From positions 124,001 to 188,000 of the forward strand of contig NZ_VYPZ01000004.1 in the NCBI RefSeq assembly GCF_008710155.1: 64,000 bases of DNA, given 5' to 3'. The DNA comes from Sphingobium limneticum (GTDB lineage Bacteria > Pseudomonadota > Alphaproteobacteria > Sphingomonadales > Sphingomonadaceae). The position numbers and the translations under genes are program-made. This document shows, piece after piece, positions 34,649-41,684 of this stretch (position 1 is its first letter; each line of letters starts with the position of its first letter). Below the pieces are notes generated by a model. It saw only the letters and a list, made by a program, of their open reading frames with translations. It was not told the DNA's origin and did no database searches.

Positions 34649-34716
34649 CGTTCCCCGGCGCAGGCCGGGGTCCAGTTCAGACGGTGGATCTGGACCCCGG
34701 CCTGCGCCGGGGAACG
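34649..34716. repeat. Perfect 27-base inverted repeat (REP-like)
   Basis: Arms at 34649-34675 and 34690-34716 are exact reverse complements, separated by 14 bases (TTCAGACGGTGGAT); each arm contains CCCCGGC-gcag-GCCGGGG. It lies between the convergent hydroxyacid dehydrogenase and LysR genes and can form a large cruciform or RNA hairpin. This is a typical dispersed intergenic repeat of sphingomonads, probably acting as a transcription end or mRNA stabiliser. Confidence 0.85.
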
Positions 34717-34750
34717 TGAAGCTACAAGTTCACATAACGGCTTGTCGCTA

Positions 34751-35587
34751 TCAGAGCGCCTCGACCGTCTCCCGCGCCAGTTCGGCCAGTCGGTTCGCGG
34801 CCTTGTCCAGCTTGTCGCCCGACCGCAGGATCGCGGCCACGCGCGGCAGCGGCGGCAACCGGTCATGCTCCAATGCCTGCGTCTCTTCCAGGAACAGATG
34901 CGTGCGGCATGTCACGCCCAATCCCGCGCCCACGGCGGCCTTCAATGTCGCCAGATTGGGCGTCTCCACCGCGATGCGCCATTGCAGCCCGGCATCCTCC
35001 AGCGCCCGGATAGCGGCCTCGCGGAAGCGGCACGGCTCTTCCAGCACGGCCAGAGGAATGACCTCCCGATCGACCAGATGCGTGTCGCCATACCAGCTCA
35101 TCGGCGCGACCGTCACCGCATGCGCATCATTGGGCGCCGCAAAGCCCAGCACGATATCCAGCTCCCGCCGCTCCAGCAGCGCCTGCAACTCTGCCGTCCC
35201 GGCCACGCGTGCATAGATTTGCGCATCGGGGTGCAGTTCGGCAAAGCGCGACAGCAGCCCGGACAGCAGCGTGTCGGCGAAATCCTGCACCATGCCGATC
35301 CGCGCCGGCCCTGCGAAGCGCCCGGCACTGACCGCGGCAACCGCCTCGTCATGCAGCAGCAGTACGCGCCGCGCATAGTCCAGCAGTACCGTGCCCGCCG
35401 CCGTCAGGTTCAGCCGGCGCCCTTCGCGCAGGAACAGCGTCTGCTGCACCAGCTCCTCCAGCCGCTTGATTTGCAGGCTGAGGGCGGATTGCGTCACGAA
35501 CACCTGTTCCGATGCGTTGAGCATCGACCCGGTGTCGACGATGGCGACGAAGCTGCGCAACAAGTTGGTCGGCAAATTGACCGGCAC
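34751..35587 (-). CDS. LysR-family transcriptional regulator
   Basis: A 278-residue LysR protein with a GTG start at 35587, preceded by AAGGGG. The helix-turn-helix is RSFVAIVDTGSMLNASEQVF with TQSALSLQIKRLEELV (about residues 11-47), followed by the periplasmic-binding-like effector domain (ARIGMVQDFADTLLSGLL, ILVLGFAAP-like DIVLGFAAPNDA). It is divergent from ssuC-ssuB-cdo and probably activates sulfonate genes on sulfur limitation, as CysB/Cbl and SsuR-type LysR proteins do. That role is inferred from placement. The co-inducer is unknown. Confidence 0.9.
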   Translation of the reverse strand: MPVNLPTNLLRSFVAIVDTGSMLNASEQVFVTQSALSLQIKRLEELVQQTLFLREGRRLNLTAAGTVLLDYARRVLLLHDEAVAAVSAGRFAGPARIGMVQDFADTLLSGLLSRFAELHPDAQIYARVAGTAELQALLERRELDIVLGFAAPNDAHAVTVAPMSWYGDTHLVDREVIPLAVLEEPCRFREAAIRALEDAGLQWRIAVETPNLATLKAAVGAGLGVTCRTHLFLEETQALEHDRLPPLPRVAAILRSGDKLDKAANRLAELARETVEAL

Positions 35588-35880
35588 GATGAACCCCTTG
35601 ATTTTTCGAAATGGGAGGAACCGATCCGATGCCGGAAACGGAATATGGCTTATCGCCGATGCTTATATATCAATCAAAATAGTAGAGATGTAAAAGCCCG
35701 AGGAAAAACTTGGCCAGAACGAGCCATGCCCGGAAAACCGCCTATTCCGGCGACAATGCGCCCCGCAACGGCGGTGAAATGCCACCTATGATCAATGCTG
35801 ATAGGTCGACCAAGAAAAACTTAATTGAAACGGTAGACAATACATGATGGGCTTGTCCGCAGTTAGATAAAGGGCCGGAC
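35588..35880. promoter_or_regulatory. LysR / ssuC divergent promoter region
   Basis: A 293-base, AT-richer gap. It contains TTATATATCAATCAAAAT directly before AGTAGAGAT (35681-35689), the motif also found at 31298-31306 in reverse. Further downstream are AATTGAAACGG and the start of ssuC at 35881 with only a weak GGGCCGGAC ribosome-binding region. A LysR site of T-N11-A type is likely but not singled out. No coding region is convincing here. Confidence 0.5.
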
Positions 35881-36714
35881 ATGGCGGTTTTGACGATCAA
35901 TGATACATCACAGGCGGCGCGGGGCCGGTCGGCATCGACGCGCCGGCCTTTCTCGCTGTCGCGCTTCGGCGGGCGCTGGCTGTCGCCGGTGCTGCTGCTG
36001 CTCTTGTGGGAGGCCGGCTCGCGGATCGGCCTGATCCCGGAGCGGACACTGGCGGCGCCGTCCGCTGTGCTGGGCACCCTGCTGGAGATGGTGATTTCCG
36101 GCGAACTGCCCTCGAACCTGCTGGTGTCCTTCGCCCGCGTCGCGGTCGGCCTGCTGATCGGCGTTGGTTTGGGCCTTGCGCTCGGCCTGATCGCCGGCCT
36201 GTCCCGCTCGGGCGAGCTGGCGGTCGATCCGCTCATGCAGATCAAGCGTACCATTCCCGCGCTGGCGCTGACCCCGCTCTTCATCGTGTGGTTCGGCATC
36301 GGCGAAACGCCCAAGGTCGCGCTGATCGCCTTCGGCACCATTTTTCCGGTCTATCTCAACCTCTATAGCGGCATCCGCAGCGTGGACCTGCGCCTGCTCG
36401 ATGCGGCCAAGAGCTTCGGCCTCAGCCGCTGGGAGCAAATCTGGCACGTCGTCCTGCCCTCGGCCCTGCCACAACTGCTGGTCGGCCTTCGCTACGCCTT
36501 GTCGGTGTCGATCCTGGTGCTGGTCGTGGCGGAGCAGATCAATGCCTCGGCCGGCCTTGGCTATCTCATCAACAATGCCCGCGATTTCATGCGGACCGAC
36601 ATCATCGTCGTCTGCCTCATGGTCTACGCCATTCTCGGCCTCGGCGCCGACTGGCTGGTCCGTGCCATCGAAGCCCGCGCCCTGATCTGGCGCCCCAGCA
36701 TAGTGGAGCAATAA
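35881..36714 (+). CDS. ssuC: Sulfonate ABC transporter permease SsuC
   Basis: A 277-residue inner-membrane permease with six or more hydrophobic segments (LSPVLLLLLWEAGSRIGLIP; FARVAVGLLIGVGLGLALGL; VALIAFGTIFPVYLNLYSG; LVVAEQINASAGLGYLINNA; IVVCLMVYAILGLGADWLV). The permease EAA-type loop SFGLSRWEQIWHVVLPSALP (about residues 178-197) contacts the ATPase. It is the SsuC/TauC branch of the BPD_transp family. The SsuB ATPase follows after 2 bases. As the only permease in the window, it probably serves all three sulfonate-type binding proteins. Confidence 0.92.
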   Translation: MAVLTINDTSQAARGRSASTRRPFSLSRFGGRWLSPVLLLLLWEAGSRIGLIPERTLAAPSAVLGTLLEMVISGELPSNLLVSFARVAVGLLIGVGLGLALGLIAGLSRSGELAVDPLMQIKRTIPALALTPLFIVWFGIGETPKVALIAFGTIFPVYLNLYSGIRSVDLRLLDAAKSFGLSRWEQIWHVVLPSALPQLLVGLRYALSVSILVLVVAEQINASAGLGYLINNARDFMRTDIIVVCLMVYAILGLGADWLVRAIEARALIWRPSIVEQ

Positions 36715-36716
36715 GC

Positions 36717-37499
36717 ATGAACGCTCACCTCGGTTTTTCCACGGTGGACCTTGCGGCTCACCAGTCCCATCCCGAACCCGTCGTTCGCCTGCGCGACTTT
36801 ACGCGGCGCTTCGGCGCCAACACCATCATCGACGGTCTGGACCTCGACATTGCGCCGGGTGAATTCATCGCCCTGCTGGGTCGCTCCGGGTCCGGCAAGA
36901 CCACGCTGCTGCGCACCCTGGCTGGCCTCGACGAAGTGCGCGGCCAGGATGTGGAAGTCCCCGACTCCCGCGCTGTCGTGTTTCAGGATGCGCGCCTGTT
37001 GCCTTGGAAGCCGGTGTGGAAGAATGTGTCGCTTGGCCTCAAGGGCAATAACGGTCGCGATCGCGCCGAAGCGGCGCTCAAGGAAGTGGGCCTCGGCCAT
37101 CGCCTGGACGCCTGGCCGCTGACCCTGTCGGGCGGCGAAGCGCAGCGCGTGGCGTTGGCCCGCGCCCTGGTGCGCGAACCCAAGCTGCTGCTGCTGGACG
37201 AGCCGTTCGCCGCGCTCGACGCACTCACCCGATACCGTATGCACGACCTCGTCCTCTCGCTCTGGCGCGCGCACAAGCCCGCCGTGCTGATCGTCACCCA
37301 TGATGTCGAAGAAGCGATCGCGCTGGCCGACCGGGTGCTGGTGCTCGACAAGGGCCGGATCGTCGCCGAGGAACGCATCACCGCTCCGCGTGGCGAGCGC
37401 GCCAGCTTCGCCGGCCGCCTGCGTGAAAAGCTGCTGTCCCATCTGGGCGGCGACGACCATGGCGAGGGCGTCGTGCCCTTCGCTATCGCTGCCGAATGA
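36717..37499 (+). CDS. ssuB: Sulfonate ABC transporter ATPase SsuB
   Basis: A 260-residue ABC ATPase. Walker A GRSGSGKTT (about residues 55-63), Q-loop VFQDARLLPW, signature LSGGEAQRVALARAL (about 138-152), Walker B LLLLDEPFAALDA and the switch His in VLIVTHDVEEA are intact. VFQDARLLPWKPVWKNVSLG is characteristic of SsuB/TauB. It overlaps the cysteine dioxygenase-like gene by 4 bases, which links transport with sulfur processing in one transcript. Confidence 0.93.
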   Translation: MNAHLGFSTVDLAAHQSHPEPVVRLRDFTRRFGANTIIDGLDLDIAPGEFIALLGRSGSGKTTLLRTLAGLDEVRGQDVEVPDSRAVVFQDARLLPWKPVWKNVSLGLKGNNGRDRAEAALKEVGLGHRLDAWPLTLSGGEAQRVALARALVREPKLLLLDEPFAALDALTRYRMHDLVLSLWRAHKPAVLIVTHDVEEAIALADRVLVLDKGRIVAEERITAPRGERASFAGRLREKLLSHLGGDDHGEGVVPFAIAAE

Positions 37500-38119
37500 G
37501 CGCGCTTACCGCCCTCGACCGGCCGGTGACAGCACCCAACACGAACCGCCTGCGCGGTTTCGTGACCGCCTTCGCCGACCTGCTGGCCGCCACCCGTGAC
37601 GAGCAGGCGATATTGGAAAGCGGCCGCGCCTTGCTCAGCCGCCTTATCGCCACCGACGACTGGCTGCCTGACGAATTCGCCCAGCCCAATCCCGACCGCT
37701 ACCAGCAATATCTGCTCCACTGCGACAGTCGGGAACGGTTCAGCGTCGTCAGCTTCGTCTGGGGACCGGGCCAGTCCACGCCGATCCACGACCATAGCGT
37801 CTGGGGCCTGATCGGCATGTTGCGCGGGGTGGAGAAGGTGGAAAGCTTCCGCCGCCTGCCCAGCGGCGCGCTGGTCGATGAGGGCGAGGAACTGTTGCAC
37901 GAAGGGGAGGTGGACGCCGTCTCCCCGCGCATCGGTGACATTCACCGCGTCACCAATGGCCTGACCGACCGGCCCTCCATCAGCATCCATGTCTATGGCG
38001 CCAATATCGGCGCGGTCGAGCGCGCGACCTACGCCCTCGACGGCACGCCAAAGACCTTCATTTCGGGTTACGCCAACAGCGTGATCCCCAACCTCTGGGA
38101 CAGATCGAAACAGTCATGA
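37496..38119 (+). CDS. Cysteine-dioxygenase-type cupin
   Basis: A 207-residue cupin of the bacterial cysteine dioxygenase (CDO type I) family. The iron ligands are His98 and His100 in STPIHDHSVWG and His150 in GDIHRVTN; the GxGVEKVESFRRL strand matches CDO. CDO oxidises the thiol of cysteine, or of a related thiol acid such as mercaptosuccinate or 3-mercaptopropionate, to the sulfinate. It overlaps ssuB and the rhodanese gene by 4 bases on either side. Together with the rhodanese it probably turns thiol sulfur into sulfite and carriers; a broader thiol dioxygenase is as likely as true CDO. Confidence 0.87.
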   Translation: MSALTALDRPVTAPNTNRLRGFVTAFADLLAATRDEQAILESGRALLSRLIATDDWLPDEFAQPNPDRYQQYLLHCDSRERFSVVSFVWGPGQSTPIHDHSVWGLIGMLRGVEKVESFRRLPSGALVDEGEELLHEGEVDAVSPRIGDIHRVTNGLTDRPSISIHVYGANIGAVERATYALDGTPKTFISGYANSVIPNLWDRSKQS

Positions 38120-39378
38120 CCATCGACACGCTGGACAAGATTCAGACCGCCACGCCGCAGGATATCCGCCACGCCCTGCTGGTGGGTAGCGAAATCGCCG
38201 TCATCGACGTGCGCGAGGAACATGAATTTGCGCAGGGCCACCCGCTCTTCGCCGCGCAGATCCCCTTGCGCCGCATCGATGAGGAAGCCCGCTGGCGCAT
38301 CCCGCGCCTGGCGACGCCGATCATCGTCTACGACAATGGCGAAGGGTTGGCGCACAAGGCCGCCGTCCGCCTCGAAGCGCTCGGCTATACCGACGTGCGC
38401 GAGCTGGATGGTGGTCTGTCGGCATGGCGCGACGCCGGCTATGAACTGTTCGAGGATGTGAACAGCTATAGCAAGGCATTCGGCGAGCTGGTCGAACATC
38501 GCCGCCATACGCCCAGCCTCGCCGCCGAAGATGTGCAGGCGCTGATCGATGAAAAGGCCGACATCAAGATCCTCGATGCCCGCCGCTACGACGAATATAA
38601 TACGATGAGCATCCCGACCGGGACCAGCGTGCCCGGCGCCGAACTGGCGCTGCGTGCCCGCACCATCGCGCCCGATCCCGACACGACGATCATCGTCAAC
38701 TGCGCCGGCCGCACCCGCTCGATCATCGGCACCCAGTCGCTGGTCAATGCCGGCGTGCCCAACAAGGTGTTTGCGCTGCGCAACGGCACGATCGGCTGGA
38801 CGCTGGCCGGGCAGCAGCTGGAAACCGGCCAGACCCGTGTCGCGCCGGAAATCGACGATGTCGCTACGCAGGAAGCCCGCAGCCACGCTCGCGACGTCGC
38901 CTATCGCGCCGGCGTCAAGCGGATCGGCTGGGCGGAAGTGGAGGCTTTCAAGGCCGACACGGCTCGCACCCTCTACCTCTACGATGTGCGCCAGCCGCGC
39001 GAATATGAAAGCGGCCATCTGCCCGGCTTCCGCAATGCGCAGGGCGGTCAGCTTGTGCAGGAAACCGACCATAATGCTTCCGTGCGCGGCGCCCGCATCG
39101 TCGTGACCGATCCGACCGGCGTGCGCGCGGACATGACCGCATCCTGGCTGGCGCAGCTGGGCTGGGACGTATCCGTGCTGGACGTCGACTGGTCGGCGGC
39201 GACGCTGGAAAGCGGCCCGGACGGCGCACCGTCCCCGCGCGGACCGGAAGGCCGTTACAAGCGCCCCTATGAAGGCACCGACAACAAGGCCGCCGCCATG
39301 CAGGCCTATCTCGACTGGGAATATGGCCTCGTCGCCCAGCTGGAGCGCGACGGCACCCACGGCTTCTACGTGATCTAG
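38116..39378 (+). CDS. Triple-domain rhodanese-like sulfurtransferase
   Basis: A 420-residue protein with three rhodanese-homology domains (about residues 10-115, 130-235 and 265-360) and a C-terminal tail. Only the middle domain has an active-site Cys (Cys196 in IIVNCAGRTRSI). At the equivalent positions the first has Asp73 (VYDNGEG) and the third Asp332 (VTDPTGV), so both outer domains are probably structural or inactive. Rhodaneses move sulfane sulfur between thiosulfate, persulfides and acceptors. The gene overlaps the cysteine-dioxygenase-like gene by 4 bases, implying that the two act in the same sulfur route, perhaps persulfide to sulfite. Confidence 0.9.
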   Translation: MTIDTLDKIQTATPQDIRHALLVGSEIAVIDVREEHEFAQGHPLFAAQIPLRRIDEEARWRIPRLATPIIVYDNGEGLAHKAAVRLEALGYTDVRELDGGLSAWRDAGYELFEDVNSYSKAFGELVEHRRHTPSLAAEDVQALIDEKADIKILDARRYDEYNTMSIPTGTSVPGAELALRARTIAPDPDTTIIVNCAGRTRSIIGTQSLVNAGVPNKVFALRNGTIGWTLAGQQLETGQTRVAPEIDDVATQEARSHARDVAYRAGVKRIGWAEVEAFKADTARTLYLYDVRQPREYESGHLPGFRNAQGGQLVQETDHNASVRGARIVVTDPTGVRADMTASWLAQLGWDVSVLDVDWSAATLESGPDGAPSPRGPEGRYKRPYEGTDNKAAAMQAYLDWEYGLVAQLERDGTHGFYVI

Positions 39379-39390
39379 CTCCCGCTGCCC

Positions 39391-39460
39391 GTTCGTTTCG
39401 AGCGAAGTCGAGAAACAGGAAGCCTTGCGCTTGCCGCTTCTCGACACGCTCGAAGCGAAC
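39391..39460. repeat. Imperfect inverted repeat in ssuD leader
   Basis: Arms at 39391-39414 (GTTCGTTTCGAGCGAAGTCG and so on) and 39438-39460 are reverse complements with a few mismatches and one extra base. It is a dispersed repeat often seen between sphingomonad genes. It separates the rhodanese stop (39378) from ssuD (39503) and might partly terminate or stabilise the upstream transcript. Confidence 0.7.
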
Positions 39461-39502
39461 GGATCGGGGCAATGTCTCGCATCAATTTCAAGGAGAGCAA
39501 CC

Positions 39503-40591
39503 ATGAGCGTCAAGTTCATCGGCTATATCGGTTTCAACAACGGGTCGGAAACGCAGGCGGCGGTGCGCAGCCGTGCGCTCGACACCGACTATGTCAACGC
39601 AGCGGCCAAGGCACAGGAAGAGGGCGGCTTCGACCGCGTCCTCATCCCCTTCGGCTCCAACAGCCCGGAAAGCCAGATCGTCGCGGCCCATGCCGCCGCC
39701 ATCACCACCAAACTCGGCTTTCTGGTCGCCCATCGTCCCGGCTTCACCCAGCCGACGGTCGCCGCGCGCCAGCTGGCGACGCTGGATCAGCTGTCGGGTG
39801 GCCGCGTCGCCGTGCACATCATCACCGGCGGCGCCGATGAGGAAATGGCGCGCGATGGCGACACTAAGTCGGTCAAGGCGGAGCGCTATGCCCGCACCGA
39901 CGAATATCTGTCGATCCTGCGGCAGGAATGGACGGAGTCCAAACCCTTCGACCATCAGGGCAAGTTCTACGACATCCGTCAGGCGTTCAGCGCGATCAAG
40001 CCCGACAATCTGCCGGTCTTCTTCGGCGGATCGTCGGAAGAGGCGATCGACGTCGCCGGCCGCCATGCCGACGTCTATGCGCTGTGGGGCGAAACATTGG
40101 AAGCGGTGCAGGACACGGTGCGCGCCGTGCGCAAATCGGCCGCGCGTTATGGCCGCAATCCGGGCTTCTCGCTTTCGCTGCGCCCGGTGATCGCCGATAC
40201 GGAGGAAGCCGCCTGGAAGCGCGCGGCGGAGATCGAAGAGCAGGTGCGCGAAAACCGCACCGCTGCCGGCCTGCCGATCACCGGCCATCGTCCGCCCAAT
40301 GTCGGCGCCCTGCGCCTGCTGGAAACCGCCAGCGCCAATCGGCAGGACAAGCGCCTGTGGACCGGCGTTGCGGCCCTGACCGGCGCGGCCGGCAACAGCA
40401 CCGGCCTGGTCGGCACGCCTGAACAGGTGGCCGACGCCATGCTGGATTATTATGACATCGGCATCGACCATTTCCTGATCCGCGGCTTCGATCCGCTGGG
40501 CGATTCCATCCTCTACGGGCAGGAATTGCTGCCCGTCGTGCGCCGCCGGGTTGCAGAGCGCGAGGCGGCCGGCCTCGCACTGGCGGGCTGA
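39503..40591 (+). CDS. ssuD: FMNH2-dependent alkanesulfonate monooxygenase-like enzyme (SsuD family)
   Basis: A 362-residue LLM-class enzyme, close to the 380-residue E. coli SsuD. The ATG at 39503 follows AAGGAGAGCAACC. Motifs fit SsuD: FDRVLIPFGSNSPESQIVAA, LGFLVAHRPGFTQPTVAARQ, LDQLSGGRVAVHIITGGAD, ERYARTDEYLSILRQEW and LPVFFGGSSEEAIDVAGRHA with YALWGET. It cleaves the C-S bond of alkanesulfonates with FMNH2 and O2, giving sulfite and an aldehyde. The required flavin reductase SsuE is not next to it. A sulfonate-binding protein follows 3 bases later. Confidence 0.88.
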   Translation: MSVKFIGYIGFNNGSETQAAVRSRALDTDYVNAAAKAQEEGGFDRVLIPFGSNSPESQIVAAHAAAITTKLGFLVAHRPGFTQPTVAARQLATLDQLSGGRVAVHIITGGADEEMARDGDTKSVKAERYARTDEYLSILRQEWTESKPFDHQGKFYDIRQAFSAIKPDNLPVFFGGSSEEAIDVAGRHADVYALWGETLEAVQDTVRAVRKSAARYGRNPGFSLSLRPVIADTEEAAWKRAAEIEEQVRENRTAAGLPITGHRPPNVGALRLLETASANRQDKRLWTGVAALTGAAGNSTGLVGTPEQVADAMLDYYDIGIDHFLIRGFDPLGDSILYGQELLPVVRRRVAEREAAGLALAG

Positions 40592-40594
40592 TCC

Positions 40595-41563
40595 ATGCCT
40601 AAGAAAAACGTCGTCATCCTGTCGGCGTCCCTTATCGCGGTGGCGGGCCTCGGCCTTGCCGCCGCGACTTTTAAGGGCGGCGATGACAAGGTCTTGCGGG
40701 TCGCCAATCAAAAGGGGCAGGTGAAATCCATGATGATCGCGTCGGGCGTGCTGAACGGCGCGCCCTATACGGTCGAATGGTCGGAGTTTCCGTCGGCCCA
40801 GCCTTTGCTGGAGGCGGTCGGCGGCGGCGCGGCGGACTTGGGTCTGGCCGCAGACGCCCCCTTCATCTTCGCCTATCAAAGCGGCAGCCCGGTAAAGGCG
40901 ATCGGTGTGCAGGCGCCCGCGCAGCAAGCCGGCGAAGCGCTCGCCATCCTGGTCAAGAACGGATCGCCGCTCAAAAGCGCGCAGGATCTGGTCGGCAAGT
41001 CGGTGGCGACCACGCGTGGATCGATCGGCCATCATCTACTGCTTCAGGCGTTGGAGCGCGCCCATATCCCGGCCGACAAGGTGCGCGTCACCTTCCTGCC
41101 GCCGGGCGACGCAAAGGCCGCCTTCGACAGCGGATCGATCGACGCCTGGGCGATCTGGACGCCCTATACCAATGTCGCGATCAAGGAAGGCGCGCGCGCC
41201 ATCGTCGATGCGAAGGACTATGGCCTGCCCATCTATATCGACATCGCCCATGCCGACAGCATAGCGCCGAAACGCGCGCTGCTCGCCGACTTCCTGCAAC
41301 GCGAGGCGAAGGCCGTCGCCTGGGCGCGCGCGCATCCTGACGATTTCGCGCAGGTGCTGGCGAAGGAAACCGGACTCCCGCTCGACATCGCCCGTGCCAG
41401 CTTCGACCGCAACAACCGGGTGTCGCAACCGATCGATGCCAAGATCATCGCGCATGAGCAGGATATTACCGCGCGGTTCCGCAACGCCGGGCTGACGGAC
41501 GGCAAGCGCGACGTCGCCCAGGCCTTCGATTCCAGCTTCGGAAAAGCGGCCCTGAAACAATAA
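40595..41563 (+). CDS. Sulfonate-type ABC substrate-binding protein
   Basis: A 322-residue periplasmic binding protein. It begins with a signal sequence or anchor (NVVILSASLIAVAGLGLAAA) but lacks a clear lipobox Cys. The body is SsuA/NMT1-like: VEWSEFPSAQPLLEAVGGGA, ADLGLAADAPFIFAYQSGSP, DLVGKSVATTRGSIGHHLLL and DSGSIDAWAIWTPYTNVAIK. It is coupled to ssuD (3-base gap) and is followed by a TonB receptor. It probably delivers sulfonates to SsuC-SsuB. Confidence 0.88.
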   Translation: MPKKNVVILSASLIAVAGLGLAAATFKGGDDKVLRVANQKGQVKSMMIASGVLNGAPYTVEWSEFPSAQPLLEAVGGGAADLGLAADAPFIFAYQSGSPVKAIGVQAPAQQAGEALAILVKNGSPLKSAQDLVGKSVATTRGSIGHHLLLQALERAHIPADKVRVTFLPPGDAKAAFDSGSIDAWAIWTPYTNVAIKEGARAIVDAKDYGLPIYIDIAHADSIAPKRALLADFLQREAKAVAWARAHPDDFAQVLAKETGLPLDIARASFDRNNRVSQPIDAKIIAHEQDITARFRNAGLTDGKRDVAQAFDSSFGKAALKQ

Positions 41564-41684
41564 GTTTGAATGGGCAAAGATCATCTAAACTTTAGCGATA
41601 CTCATGGATCTGGCTCCAAATTCATTTCTCAACTAAAGAAGTAGAAAATACTGAGGCCCCAAGAATTGTTGGGGGAATATGTCC

